From positions 310,001 through 374,000 of the forward strand of contig JADIYM010000002.1 in NCBI GenBank assembly GCA_016705245.1: DNA of 64,000 nucleotides, in the 5' to 3' direction. The stretch is from Blastocatellia bacterium (GTDB lineage: Bacteria; Acidobacteriota; Blastocatellia; UBA7656; JADIYM01). Shown one piece after another: positions 37,678-46,553 of this stretch. The translations under genes were made by a program, and so were the position numbers. The number at the start of each line of letters is the position of its first letter. Position 1 is the first letter of the stretch. A model generated the notes under the pieces. That model was not told the origin of the DNA, ran no database searches, and saw only the letters and a list, made by a program, of their open reading frames with translations.

Positions 37678-38643
37678 ATGAGAACGTGTCCCGCGTGCGG
37701 TCGACGGTACCCGGTCGAGATCGATTTCTGTGAGATCGACGGAGCGTCGCTCGCAGCGGTTACCGTGGTGACGGCGTCCGAGGCCGGAGCCGATGTCGAT
37801 CCCGAGACGGTCGTCCGTCCCCGCCGCGCCCAGCCCATCGGCGCGGACCAACGACTCGAATCCCCTCGATTCACGCAGGTACGCGTAGACATTCCAGAGA
37901 GCGGGCGCCCGTCGGGCTCGCTCAACACTCCACAACGGATTGTCGAACCGACGGGCATTCCGGACCGCGTGTATCGAGAGAAGCCGATATGGCCGATAGT
38001 GGCGTCGCTCAGCTTCGTGGTCGTTATCGCGTCGGCGCTTTTCATCTATGTCTGGATGTCGCAGCAGTCGGACTTTGCGGCTGAAGTGAGCACGCAGATT
38101 TCGCAGGCCCGCGTCTCGGTTGCCGACGCGAAGGCGCGCCTCGAGTCACTCCCTGCCGACAATCCATTGCGCGGAAAGCTCTTGCAGCTCCAGAACTGGG
38201 ATCGCGAGCTCCAGGACCTCGAGCTGGGACGCGACCGAACACGCGAGATTGCGCAGAGGGCGCGAGACGTCGGGGAAGCCGCCCGGCGTGTCGGAGAGGA
38301 AGCCCGAATCGCAGGCGCTATCGTCCCGGCCACTCCACCGTCGGTCGTGCCGGCTATGCCTTCGAACGGCAATTCGGCTTCATCGCCGCCGCCGTCGTCT
38401 CCGACGGTAGACCCAACGGACCCGACGACGGATCCCGCGACGACTCCGCCGACCAACCCGGGAACCGATCCAGCCAAACCGGCGGATCCTGCGGATACGA
38501 CCGGTCAGCCACCGCCTGTCAAGCCGCCCGTTCCGAAGCCGGCGGATCCGTCGGCGCCGGCCAAGCCCGATGGCGGGGGCACGCCGCCGGCGTCCGAAAA
38601 GCCAGCTTCAAGTCCGCCGCGAACGCGAGCCGTCGCGGTCTGA
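37678..38643 (+). CDS. Zinc-ribbon membrane protein with proline-rich exported tail
   Basis: 321 aa from ATG 37678; a longer frame from 37498 lacks any conserved feature before MRTCPACGRRYP. Order: N-terminal CPxCG ribbon with a second Cys (MRTCPACGRRYPVEIDFCEIDG), a cytoplasmic disordered region, one transmembrane helix (about 165-185, IVASLSFVVVIASALFIYVW), a helical coiled-coil-like stretch (about 195-260, AKARLESLPADNPLRGKLLQ and EIAQRARDVGEAARRVGEE), and a Pro/Thr/Asp-rich tail (TPPTNPGTDPAKPADPADTT) of ~100 residues. Such CPxCG leaders occur on many membrane proteins of this phylum. Role unknown; the tail may span the envelope. The O-antigen ligase gene begins 18 bp downstream. Confidence 0.8.
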   Translation: MRTCPACGRRYPVEIDFCEIDGASLAAVTVVTASEAGADVDPETVVRPRRAQPIGADQRLESPRFTQVRVDIPESGRPSGSLNTPQRIVEPTGIPDRVYREKPIWPIVASLSFVVVIASALFIYVWMSQQSDFAAEVSTQISQARVSVADAKARLESLPADNPLRGKLLQLQNWDRELQDLELGRDRTREIAQRARDVGEAARRVGEEARIAGAIVPATPPSVVPAMPSNGNSASSPPPSSPTVDPTDPTTDPATTPPTNPGTDPAKPADPADTTGQPPPVKPPVPKPADPSAPAKPDGGGTPPASEKPASSPPRTRAVAV

Positions 38644-38661
38644 CCCAGCGGTGAATTCGGA

Positions 38662-40194
38662 ATGAATGCACCGGGAGCCCTTGCCGCGGAAGTGCTGACG
38701 CTCGAATCGGACGGCCGCTTCGAGCGCCTGCTCGAACGCGGGACGGTTGGTGCGCTGGCGCTGTTCGTAATCGCGGCTCCGCATTCCATCGCCGTGACGC
38801 AGGCGGCGTTCGTCCTCGGGCTCTTGATGTGGATTACCCGGATGATCGTCGCTCGCCGGCCGCTCTTCGTACGGACGGCAGTGGATCTGCCGTTGCTGGT
38901 ATTCGTCGGATGGACCGCCATTTCGGTCGCGACGAGTCTGGATCCGATGTGGAGCCTGAGCCGGATGCGCGGTGTCTCGCTCGTCCTCATCATGTATCTG
39001 TTCGCGGCGAACGTCCCGACTCGTCGCGTCGCGTGGATGCTGGCGCTCGCCCTGATGCTGTCAGTCGCGGGAAACCTGTGGTGGACGTATCTCGAGCGAG
39101 CCCAGGGCCGAGGCGTCAAGGTCGTCACGATGGGCGCAAGTCCACTGAAGAAGTGGGGCGTCATCCCCGGCGACACGATCCTCGAGGTTGACGGCAAGGC
39201 GGTACACGACCTCGAGAGTCTCAACGCCGCATTCGAGGGCGACCGCAGTCGCGAGTTGATCCCGGTTCGATTCACGCACGGCGAGTCGGACGAAACCCGG
39301 GTCTATCGTCGCGGACGGGTGCTGCGAGAGGGAACCGGCTCCGATCGACTGGCGGTCACGATTGCACCGGGCCGCGATTTCCGCGCCAGGGCCTATTTCT
39401 CGCATGCGGCGACCTACGCCGAGACACTTCAGATCATCGCGTCGATGATTGCGGCATGGGTCATTTGCGGCGCGCTTCAAAACCGGAAATGGGCCCTCTG
39501 GCTGGCTTTTCTCCTTGCGATGACGGTCGGCGCCCTCGTTCAGACGCAGACGCGCGCACCGATCGTGGCTTTCGGACTTGCGCTTCCGGCAATGGTTCTA
39601 TTGCGCGGCGCAGGTCGGCGGGTGCTTGTGGGAGCAGGGATAGCCACAATCGTCCTGTTCCTCGCCGGTGGCTGGTTCATCCTCCGCGGACGAGAGGTGG
39701 CGCTAGTCCATCCGACCGACGAGAGCACACAGTGGCGATTGACCGTGTGGCGCGAGGCGCTGCCGATTCTCGCTGCGCATCCGCTCTTCGGAATCGGCCC
39801 TGACGCCGCCAAGTACCGGGCCGGCGAACTCCAGCTCTTTGATGGGGGAAAGCTGCCGCCGGGGCACTTTCATTCCACACCGCTTCAAATCGCCGTCGAT
39901 CGCGGTATTCCGGCCCTCATCGCCTGGATCGCCTTCGTCGCGATGCTGCTCGTGAGCATCGGACGGCTCGCGAGGCAGCAGGCGTCGCGGGAATCGACGG
40001 GCGGCGGCGACTGGCGCGTGACGGCCACCGTGCTCGGTGCCTGGGGCGCGCTTGTGGGCTTCTTCGCCAGCTCACTTGTGCACTTCAACTGGGGCGACAG
40101 CGAACCGATGCAGATGGCATGGGCAGTCGCCGGAATTGCGTTCGCGATCGCGCGCATCGACCGGACCGAGGAGGCGTCGCGTGAACTACGCTGA
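38662..40194 (+). CDS. O-antigen ligase-like (Wzy_C) protein with an inserted PDZ-like domain
   Basis: 510 aa. About ten hydrophobic helices: a first block (about 28-160, GTVGALALFVIAAPHS, VGWTAISVATSLDPMWS), then a soluble PDZ-like insert (about 150-240, VVTMGASPLKKWGVIPGDTI and ILEVDGKAVHDLESLNAAFE), then the second helix block containing the Wzy_C region QTQTRAPIVAFGL and the periplasmic loop with HPLFGIGPDAAKYR and HFHSTPLQIAVDRGIPAL. Enzymes of this superfamily join or polymerise undecaprenyl-linked glycans at the periplasmic face. A PDZ inside the ligase is unusual and would recruit a protein partner. The next gene overlaps by 14 bp, starting at a GTG preceded by gaggagg inside this gene. 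Confidence 0.85.
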   Translation: MNAPGALAAEVLTLESDGRFERLLERGTVGALALFVIAAPHSIAVTQAAFVLGLLMWITRMIVARRPLFVRTAVDLPLLVFVGWTAISVATSLDPMWSLSRMRGVSLVLIMYLFAANVPTRRVAWMLALALMLSVAGNLWWTYLERAQGRGVKVVTMGASPLKKWGVIPGDTILEVDGKAVHDLESLNAAFEGDRSRELIPVRFTHGESDETRVYRRGRVLREGTGSDRLAVTIAPGRDFRARAYFSHAATYAETLQIIASMIAAWVICGALQNRKWALWLAFLLAMTVGALVQTQTRAPIVAFGLALPAMVLLRGAGRRVLVGAGIATIVLFLAGGWFILRGREVALVHPTDESTQWRLTVWREALPILAAHPLFGIGPDAAKYRAGELQLFDGGKLPPGHFHSTPLQIAVDRGIPALIAWIAFVAMLLVSIGRLARQQASRESTGGGDWRVTATVLGAWGALVGFFASSLVHFNWGDSEPMQMAWAVAGIAFAIARIDRTEEASRELR

Positions 40195-41587
40195 TCAAAC
40201 CGGGTTCCTGAGCAAGTTCAGCCTGAACCAGGTGATTGCCCAGGTGACTTACCAGGCGGCCGCGTTCTGGACGGTCGGCAACGCCCTTGGCCGCTCCGGA
40301 TGGTACGGATTGACGATGGGGCTGTTGATTGCAATCGGTGTCGTCTGCGCGATGGCGTACCTGCCTCTCTACCTTCGACTGACGGTCGAAAGGCGGAAGA
40401 AGTACTCGTGGCCGATCAAGTTCCGGACAGTCGCATCGCCTGTGCTCGCTTTCGCCGCGATCCCGCTGCTGACGACGCCGGCGCGATGGCTTGCGTGGGG
40501 CGGCTGTCTCGTCATCGCCGTGGTCGGAGTGCTCGCGGCCCGTCGGGCGCTGAAGCGGATGCCGGACGCGGATGCGATCCCGCTTCTGCCGCTCGAACTG
40601 CTCGTCGGCGACCTCGCGATCGTGTTGATCGCAAGCTCGCAAGGCTCCGGAGCCTTCGCAGGTTGCGCCGTCGGTCTGTCGCTCGCGATTGTGCTTTTTC
40701 TCGTATCGGCCGAAGGTCGCACGCGGTGGATTGGCCTTGTCGTTGCTGCGCTGGCTTTTGCCTGCCTGCCGGGAATCGGCGCGATGTCCCTGTTGATCGT
40801 GGCGGAGGCCGCTGGCGCGGGTGTCGTGGCAGCTGCAGGGACGATCCGCCTGGTGTTTCTGGCTGAAACGCAACACCAGTCCAATGTGTCGGCCACGGTC
40901 GATGAGCTGACGTCCTTCGCCGCAGTCACCCCCGAATACGCCGAAGAAATGCTCGAAACGGCAACGGGCATCCTCGCGCGCAACTGGACCATTGACCCGC
41001 CGGTCGAGCCGGAGGCCGTCGGTCACTGGTATGAGGCAAACTCTGAGTACTACCTCTACGACCTCGCGCAGTTCCACCTCGCCTACAAGCACATCCGATT
41101 CATGCTCGACATCATTGAACTCTCCGGCGGACGGGTGCTTGATTATGGCGCCGGCATCGGCGACCTCTCGCTCGAGCTTTCCCGGCGTGGGCACGACGTC
41201 ACGTACCTCGACGTCGATGGCCGGACGAAGGCGTTTGCGAGATGGCGGGCTGAACGCGACTGGCTGCCCGTTACGTTCGCTAGCGAGCTCGACGAAGTCG
41301 AAGGTCCATTCGACACGATTGTGTCGCTCGATGTCTTCGAGCACCTCGCCGAGCCGCTTCCGGTCGTCGACGGTTTGATCGAGAAGGTCGCACCCGGCGG
41401 CCGGATGATAGTGACGGCCTACTTCGGCGCCACGAAGTCGCATCCGATGCATTTCGACCACGACATCGATCTGGGCGCCTACCTTCGCGCCGCCGGACTA
41501 ATCGACCGCAAGACATTCGCGATGAAGCACCTGCGCAGCGAGTTTCTCGGCAAGCGCGGAGTGCTCGTCTTCGAAAAGCCGAAATGA
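40181..41587 (+). CDS. Polytopic membrane protein with C-terminal SAM-dependent methyltransferase
   Basis: 468 aa from GTG 40181, overlapping the ligase gene by 14 bp; the ribosome site GAGGAGG at 40168 supports this start. The N-terminal ~250 residues are hydrophobic with about seven helices (VCAMAYLPLYLRLT, CLVIAVVGVLAARR, LLIVAEAAGAGVVAAAG), preceded by a short cytoplasmic leader. The C-terminal domain (about 315-468) is a class I methyltransferase: motif I GRVLDYGAGIGDLSLELSRR, motif II YLDVDGRTKAFA, then DVFEHLAEPLPVVDG. The acceptor is unknown. Given the overlap with a glycan ligase, an envelope glycan or its lipid carrier is a reasonable guess, but this is inference. It is probably co-translated with the ligase. 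Confidence 0.87.
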   Translation: MNYADQTGFLSKFSLNQVIAQVTYQAAAFWTVGNALGRSGWYGLTMGLLIAIGVVCAMAYLPLYLRLTVERRKKYSWPIKFRTVASPVLAFAAIPLLTTPARWLAWGGCLVIAVVGVLAARRALKRMPDADAIPLLPLELLVGDLAIVLIASSQGSGAFAGCAVGLSLAIVLFLVSAEGRTRWIGLVVAALAFACLPGIGAMSLLIVAEAAGAGVVAAAGTIRLVFLAETQHQSNVSATVDELTSFAAVTPEYAEEMLETATGILARNWTIDPPVEPEAVGHWYEANSEYYLYDLAQFHLAYKHIRFMLDIIELSGGRVLDYGAGIGDLSLELSRRGHDVTYLDVDGRTKAFARWRAERDWLPVTFASELDEVEGPFDTIVSLDVFEHLAEPLPVVDGLIEKVAPGGRMIVTAYFGATKSHPMHFDHDIDLGAYLRAAGLIDRKTFAMKHLRSEFLGKRGVLVFEKPK

Positions 41588-41623
41588 TCGGAACGAACTT
41601 GCGGTAAGCTGGCGAAACGACCG

Positions 41624-42559
41624 ATGCCCGACAAGATCCTCATCGTGGACGACGAACCTCAGGTGCGGCATCTGCTCCGCACGGCGCTCCATAAGACGTA
41701 CGAGATCGGCGAAGCGGACAATGGCGAAGAGGCCCTGCGGCTCTCGAAGACGGGTGATTTTCGTCTCGTCCTGCTCGACCTGATGATGCCTGGCATGAGC
41801 GGACACGAGGTCTGCCTTCGACTGCGGCGCAATCCACTGACGTGCCACATGACGGTCGTCATGCTGACCGCGCGCGATAGGGAAGAGGACGTCGTCAGCG
41901 GACTGCAGTCCGGTGCTGACGACTACATCGTCAAGCCGTTCAAGATCTCGGAGTTGAAGGCCCGCATCGAGAGCCATCTGCGCCGTCAGTGGCGGGAGTT
42001 GCAGGCGAATCCGCTTACGGGACTGCCCGGCAACCGGCAGATCGACCAGGTGATTCGGGCGAACATCCTTGCGGGGGAAGCCTTCTCGGTCTGTTATGCG
42101 GACCTGAACAACTTCAAGGTGTTCAACGATACCTACGGTTTCGCTTCAGGCGACGAGATGCTCGGGTTCGCGGCGCAGCTCCTGACGCGAACTGTTACCG
42201 ACGCCGGGGACGCCGACAACGATTTCGTCGGACACGTCGGCGGCGACGACTTCGTGATCGTGACGGTTCCCTCGCGTGTCGAGAGAATCTGCGAGGCGAT
42301 CACCACGCGTTTCGACACCGAGGTGGTCCGCTTCTATTCGGTCGAAGACCGCGAGCGGGGCGGGGTCGAAGCCAGCGATCGTCAGGGGAACAACCTCTTC
42401 GTTCCGTTAATGGGGATCTCGATCGCGGTCGTAACCGTCAATCCGGGGGCATACGAGCACCCGGCGCAGATCGGGCAGACGGCGGCCGAGATCAAGAACT
42501 ACCTCAAGAAGTCCGGGCCAGCCACGGGAAGCAGCTTCCTCGTCGATCGAAGGTCGTAG
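41624..42559 (+). CDS. Response regulator with degenerate GGDEF domain
   Basis: 311 aa. Receiver domain (about 4-118) with acidic pocket IVDDE, phospho-acceptor Asp in LVLLDLMMPGMSG, Thr in MLTARD and Lys in IVKPF, so phosphorylation looks possible. The GGDEF domain (about 130-300) carries YADLNNFKVFNDTYGFASGD and the signature HVGGDDF: the fourth residue of GG[DE]EF is Asp. I see no RxxD inhibitory site before it. It may be a weak diguanylate cyclase or a c-di-GMP/GTP sensor; the sequence does not decide. The ATG lies 37 bp after the methyltransferase stop, so it may share that transcript. A PilZ protein at 55.3 kb is a potential c-di-GMP reader. Confidence 0.88.
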   Translation: MPDKILIVDDEPQVRHLLRTALHKTYEIGEADNGEEALRLSKTGDFRLVLLDLMMPGMSGHEVCLRLRRNPLTCHMTVVMLTARDREEDVVSGLQSGADDYIVKPFKISELKARIESHLRRQWRELQANPLTGLPGNRQIDQVIRANILAGEAFSVCYADLNNFKVFNDTYGFASGDEMLGFAAQLLTRTVTDAGDADNDFVGHVGGDDFVIVTVPSRVERICEAITTRFDTEVVRFYSVEDRERGGVEASDRQGNNLFVPLMGISIAVVTVNPGAYEHPAQIGQTAAEIKNYLKKSGPATGSSFLVDRRS

Positions 42560-42596
42560 GACGGGTGGACGATGCGGGAGCGGGCCCTGAGACTTT

Positions 42597-42675
42597 GTGC
42601 CTCTGTGACTCCGCGGCTCTGTGTGCGAAGCTCTTCAGACGCTGCGCACACTGAGGCACGGAGTCACTGAGGCAC
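42597..42675. terminator. Long hairpin between convergent receiver-GGDEF and secreted-protein genes
   Basis: Outer arms gtgcctctgtgactccg / cggagtcactgaggcac (17 bp, one mismatch) and an inner tgtgtgcg/gcgcaca arm form a bulged stem. Wording matches the 6.7-kb hairpin. Position between convergent stops suggests bidirectional termination. Confidence 0.65.
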
Positions 42676-42698
42676 CGAGTCGACGCATCTCCCAGGAG

Positions 42699-43253
42699 TC
42701 AGTTCACCGTGAGGATTCCGTCGTCCGGCTTCACGTCCTCAAACGTCCGTCCTGTCAGATTCGTGATGAGCGACTTCAGGATCTTGTCTTCGAGCAGGCC
42801 GAGCGACGGCGTTTCGATCCACTGCTGACCCATCCCCTGACGCAGACCCTCGAATTTCGCCGAGACGCCGACAAGCGAGTTGGTCGGCGTTGACGGCGCG
42901 ATCTCGATCCGAATCTGCACGCGGGCCCGCGAGATGTCCTGCACGCTCGAGGCGCCGATCTCCGCAAAGTGGCCGAGCTGCGTCTTCGCCACGATGCCGC
43001 GAGCAAAAACGACCTGTTCGGTCACGATCGTGTGCTTGCCGCCTTCCTCGTCCGCGGTTTCGCTGAGGACCGGAATCTCGTTCTTCGCCAGCAGCGCCTT
43101 CGCCTCGGAAATGATGTCGACTCGCGACGCACCGACCGGAGACGGATTTTCTACCGGCTTGAGCGGTTTCTTCTTGTCCCATTCGAGCTGAGCCGAGGCG
43201 ACAACCGACATCGACAGGACCATGCACGACACGATCGCGAAGAACTTGAACAC
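42699..43253 (-). CDS. Secreted protein of unknown function
   Basis: 184 aa from GTG 43253 with gaggga as ribosome site; a GTG at 43268 is also open. Signal peptide MFKFFAIVSCMVLSMSVVASAQ (about 1-22), then LEWDKKKPL. The mature part begins with a short polar region and forms an alpha/beta domain with ISEAKALLAKNEIPVLSET, TIVTEQVVFARGIVAKT, ARVQIRIEIAPST and SLGLLEDKILKSLITNL. There are no cysteines and no catalytic motif I recognise. It resembles small periplasmic proteins of unknown function. It converges on the receiver-GGDEF gene and follows the thioesterase gene after about 45 bp, so these two may be an operon. Confidence 0.75.
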   Translation of the reverse strand: MFKFFAIVSCMVLSMSVVASAQLEWDKKKPLKPVENPSPVGASRVDIISEAKALLAKNEIPVLSETADEEGGKHTIVTEQVVFARGIVAKTQLGHFAEIGASSVQDISRARVQIRIEIAPSTPTNSLVGVSAKFEGLRQGMGQQWIETPSLGLLEDKILKSLITNLTGRTFEDVKPDDGILTVN

Positions 43254-43299
43254 GGCGGAATCCCTCACCCGGCTTGAACGTGGATCACCACGGAGCCTA

Positions 43300-43776
43300 T
43301 CAGCGCTCCTCGGCAGCCATCAAGCGGGCCGTGATGAGCTCGGCTTGGCGGGAGGGGAAGCTGCGTGGACGACCGAGACTCGTAGTGACGACGTGTACGG
43401 TCGTCCCTTCCGCGAGAAGCTCGCGCGTAGATTCATCGAGGATCTCGTAGTTGAATCGCATCGTGCGCTTCGACCAGGCTTCGAGTCGTGTTCGGACGAC
43501 GAGGTCATCTTCGTAACGCGCCGGGCGACGGTATCGGCATTGCGTCTCGACGACCATCAGGAAGGCGTCATCCTCGATCTCCATGTCGCGGTACGAGAAT
43601 CCGCACTGACGGCAAACGTCGGTTCGTCCAATCTCGAACCACGTGAAGTAGTTGCCGTAGTACACGACGCCCATCTTGTCGGTCTCGGCATACCGCACCC
43701 GAAGGGGCGTCTCGAACCAGAGATCGTTGGGTAACTTGAGGTCTCGTTGCACGCGAAGCGTCCTCGACGTTGACAT
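43300..43776 (-). CDS. Hotdog-fold acyl-CoA thioesterase (4HBT/YbgC type)
   Basis: 158 aa. One hotdog domain, with the YbgC/4HBT-type catalytic stretch VRYAETDKMGVVYYGNYFTW: the Asp of ETDKMG is the nucleophile/base. The rest follows the family (RRPARYEDDLVVRTRLEAW, then RFNYEILDESTRELLAEG). Such enzymes hydrolyse short-chain or aromatic acyl-CoA esters; many partner with the Tol-Pal system or with fatty-acid or aromatic catabolism. Neither context is visible here. The start codon follows a weak ribosome site. It is divergent from the class III FBPase gene. Confidence 0.9.
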   Translation of the reverse strand: MSTSRTLRVQRDLKLPNDLWFETPLRVRYAETDKMGVVYYGNYFTWFEIGRTDVCRQCGFSYRDMEIEDDAFLMVVETQCRYRRPARYEDDLVVRTRLEAWSKRTMRFNYEILDESTRELLAEGTTVHVVTTSLGRPRSFPSRQAELITARLMAAEER

Positions 43777-43976
43777 GCTCCCCGGCGGAGCCGAGAATCG
43801 GGCGCGCGAACGCTACACGCAACGATCGCAGCGTGTCAAAAACGGCACCGTCGCGCGCTCCACCGACCGCCTCACCCGTCTGTCGCCGGCCTGAGCGTGT
43901 GCTGCGACGGAAGTCATCCCTCCTCTTACGGCAATCACGAGACGTACGCGCCCCGGCGCGCTGGAGAACATCGACC

Positions 43977-45932
43977 ATGGCCGCATCCGTTCCCGAACGC
44001 TCCGTCACTGACTCGTCGTCGATCGTGTATCTGCGCGCGCTCGCGCTCCGGTTTCCGACGTCGCAGTCAGCGCTCGCCGAGATCGCCCACCTGCGGGGCG
44101 TGTTGACGCTTCCGAAGGGCACGATCCACATCGTCAGCGACGTGCACGGCGAAGACCGCAAGCTCAAGCACATCATCAACAACGCATCCGGGACCCTGCG
44201 GCCTCTCGTGGATCGAGTGTTCGGTGACGCCCTTGCGGATTCCGAGAAACTGGATCTGCTCAACCTGATCTACTATCCGCGCGAAATGCTGGCGCACCTC
44301 GCTCCGCGGCTCGCGGGCGAGGTCGATCGCAAGGCATTTCTCAGGACGGCCGTGCGGCGGCTTTTCGCCCTGGTTCGCGAGCTGGCGGTCCGGTACAGCG
44401 CCCGCGATATCGAGCGGGTTTTTCCGGAGTCGAATCGGCTCCTGCTCCGCGAGCTGCTGCTGGAGGCCGGACTCGATCGCGAGCCGGAATACATCGACGC
44501 GATGCTCGACGGATACGTGGACCAGGGCGCTGATGGCGAACTCCTCCGAACGGTTTCGCACGTCGTCCGCAATCTGTTGATCTACGAGCTCATCGTGGCC
44601 GGCGACCTTGGTGATCGGGGCCCTCGTATCGACCGCGTAATCGACACGATCATGCGTCAGCCAAGGGTTGCCGTGACGTGGGGCAACCACGACGTAACGT
44701 GGATGGCGGCGTGCCTCGGACACGATCCGTCGATCGCGACGGTGCTGCGGATTTCGCTGCGCTACAACCGGACCGCGCAGCTCGAGGAAGGATACGGGAT
44801 CGCGCTCGCTCCGCTCGAGAAGCTCGCTCGCGAAGCTTACGCAGACGATCCGGCCGAGCGGTTCCGGTGTCGAGGGGAAGGCTTGCGCGATGCGCTGACG
44901 ATGTCGCGCATGCAGAAAGCCGCAGCGATCCTTCAGTTCAAGGTCGAGGGCCAGGCCGTCGCACGGCATCCCGAATACGGCATGGACGATCGGTCCCTGC
45001 TGCACCGGATCGACCCGAAGGACGGAACGGTCGAGATCGACGGAAAGCGATGGCCACTGCGCGACACGCATTTTCCGACGATCGACTGGTCCGACCCCTA
45101 CGCGCTCTCCGATGCTGAGGAATCGTGCCTGCAGCATCTTCGGGAAGCGTTCCTGTCGAGCCCTGTGCTTTGGCAGCAGATGCGGTTCATTGCGCGAAAC
45201 GGATCCACTTTTGCACTTCGTGACAACAACCTCATCTTCCACGGCTGCGTTCCGGTCGACGACGCCGGCGAGTTCATCCCGATGCCGATCGGCGGGCGGC
45301 AGATTGCGGGCCGCGCGCTCTTCGAGGCGATCGATCGGGCGGTGCAGCGCGCATTCCGCGACCGCGACGCGGACACGCTCGACATGATGTGGTACCTGTG
45401 GACGGGACCGGCGTCCCCGCTCTTCGGGAAGGACCGCATGGCGACCTTCGAAACCTACCTCGTCGAGGATACGTCGACGCACAAGGAGACGAAGAACCCG
45501 TACTTCAAGCTCATCCACACCAAGGCCTTCTGCGATCGGATCTTGAGCGACTTCGGGGCGGATCCCGACGGCGGTCTAATCATCAACGGACACGTTCCGG
45601 TGAAGATCGAGAAGGGCGAGTCTCCGGTGAAAGAGAGTGGACGCGCTGTGACGATCGACGGCGCGTTCTCGGAAGCATATGGCGATCGCGGGTACACGCT
45701 CGTCATTCGGGCGGGGCGGATCTACCTCGCACAGCACCATCACTTCGAATCGGTATCGGACGCCATCACGACCGGCGCGGACATCGTTCCGACGATCGAG
45801 GAGATACGGAGTTGGGAGACTTTGCGCACGGTGGGAGACACCGAGGCCGGCACGAACATCCGCGGCGAAATAGCGGTGCTGGAGCGACTCGTGGAGGCCT
45901 TCCGCGACAACCTTCTGCGGGAGCCGGAGTAA
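43977..45932 (+). CDS. fbp: Fructose-1,6-bisphosphatase class III
   Basis: 651 aa from ATG 43977, with ctggag 12 bases upstream; starts further left lie in Arg-rich frame without homology. The metallophosphatase core is clear: IHIVSDVHGEDRKL (metal-binding Asp-His), VAGDLGDRGPRIDRVID, TWGNHDVTWMAACL and INGHVPVKIEKGESP. Two helical insertions (about 60-190 and 280-400) fit the Firmicute-type FBPase III family (about 640-670 aa). It hydrolyses fructose-1,6-bisphosphate in gluconeogenesis. In Bacillus subtilis the family is phosphoenolpyruvate-stimulated; whether that holds here is unknown. Neighbours are a thioesterase (divergent) and a YjbR-like protein (convergent). Confidence 0.92.
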   Translation: MAASVPERSVTDSSSIVYLRALALRFPTSQSALAEIAHLRGVLTLPKGTIHIVSDVHGEDRKLKHIINNASGTLRPLVDRVFGDALADSEKLDLLNLIYYPREMLAHLAPRLAGEVDRKAFLRTAVRRLFALVRELAVRYSARDIERVFPESNRLLLRELLLEAGLDREPEYIDAMLDGYVDQGADGELLRTVSHVVRNLLIYELIVAGDLGDRGPRIDRVIDTIMRQPRVAVTWGNHDVTWMAACLGHDPSIATVLRISLRYNRTAQLEEGYGIALAPLEKLAREAYADDPAERFRCRGEGLRDALTMSRMQKAAAILQFKVEGQAVARHPEYGMDDRSLLHRIDPKDGTVEIDGKRWPLRDTHFPTIDWSDPYALSDAEESCLQHLREAFLSSPVLWQQMRFIARNGSTFALRDNNLIFHGCVPVDDAGEFIPMPIGGRQIAGRALFEAIDRAVQRAFRDRDADTLDMMWYLWTGPASPLFGKDRMATFETYLVEDTSTHKETKNPYFKLIHTKAFCDRILSDFGADPDGGLIINGHVPVKIEKGESPVKESGRAVTIDGAFSEAYGDRGYTLVIRAGRIYLAQHHHFESVSDAITTGADIVPTIEEIRSWETLRTVGDTEAGTNIRGEIAVLERLVEAFRDNLLREPE

Positions 45933-46004
45933 GGGAGACTTGCGCGTCGTCAGATACAGCTCGGACTCCAGGCTCTCGATTCGGACCGACGTTGTCGGCC
46001 GCAG

Positions 46005-46346
46005 CTACAGCGATTCGTCGAGCTGCCTGACGAGTCGCTTCGGCGCCGTGTTGCGCCAGGCGATCCGAAGGACCGTCCGCACGCCTTCCCAGTCCGCCGT
46101 CTCGAGCGTGACAATCGTGGCGCCCTTCGCTCCCCACGCGCCGGCGGCCGGCTTGTAGACGTCCGGTTCGCCTCGAACGAACGGGGCCTGCTGGTCGGGC
46201 GTCAGCTTCACCATCCCCCAGTCGCCGTTCGGTCCGAGCGACGCGAAGATCTTGCCGCCGACGCGGAAATCGGGGTGGTCCATGTGCGCGCTTTCCACGG
46301 CAGCGGGAAGGCCGAGTGCGAGGCTGCGAAATTCCTCAGGGTTCAT
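46005..46346 (-). CDS. MmcQ/YjbR family protein
   Basis: 113 aa from ATG 46346 (MNPEEFRSLALGLPAAVESA). Family landmarks are the HMDHPDFRVGGKIFASLGPN core and MVKLTPDQQAPFVRGEPD, then GAWGAKGATIVTLETADWE near the end. Length matches the small (110-125 aa) CyaY-like-fold proteins formerly called DUF419. The family is annotated as DNA-binding from its fold, but the function is not established. Longer frames upstream (to 46481) run through a dispersed repeat and are rejected. It converges on the FBPase gene, with about 70 bp between the stops. Confidence 0.88.
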   Translation of the reverse strand: MNPEEFRSLALGLPAAVESAHMDHPDFRVGGKIFASLGPNGDWGMVKLTPDQQAPFVRGEPDVYKPAAGAWGAKGATIVTLETADWEGVRTVLRIAWRNTAPKRLVRQLDESL

Positions 46347-46422
46347 GCGGTGGTCCGTCGAGTCGAGATCATAGTCGAGTCGGAGTCTGGCATCGTACAG
46401 GCCGTGTCGACGAGTTACGTTT

Positions 46423-46548
46423 GGCCCAGAACCCGGGGCGAAGCGACGGGCCGACTTTCCACCCAGATCCCGTGGAGGCAACAGTCGGCCCGTCGCTGCG
46501 CATCGGGCTCTGGGTCAAACGGGGTGTGTCCAGACGGCCCGTCAAGGA
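46423..46548. repeat. Single copy of the dispersed palindromic repeat family
   Basis: Arms 46423-46456 (ggcccagaacccggggcgaa) and 46483-46514 (agtcggcccgtcgctgcgca) are inverted imperfect copies, followed by the linker tgggtcaaacggggtgtgtc and gacggcccgtcaagg that are also present in the 3.4-kb array. It fills the gap between the MmcQ start and the end of the HtrA-like gene. Confidence 0.85.
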
Positions 46549-46553
46549 TGTAC

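Noticed and set aside
44067..45518. 483-codon antisense frame inside the class III FBPase gene
   Set aside because: Shadow frame; the plus-strand protein has clear metallophosphatase motifs.
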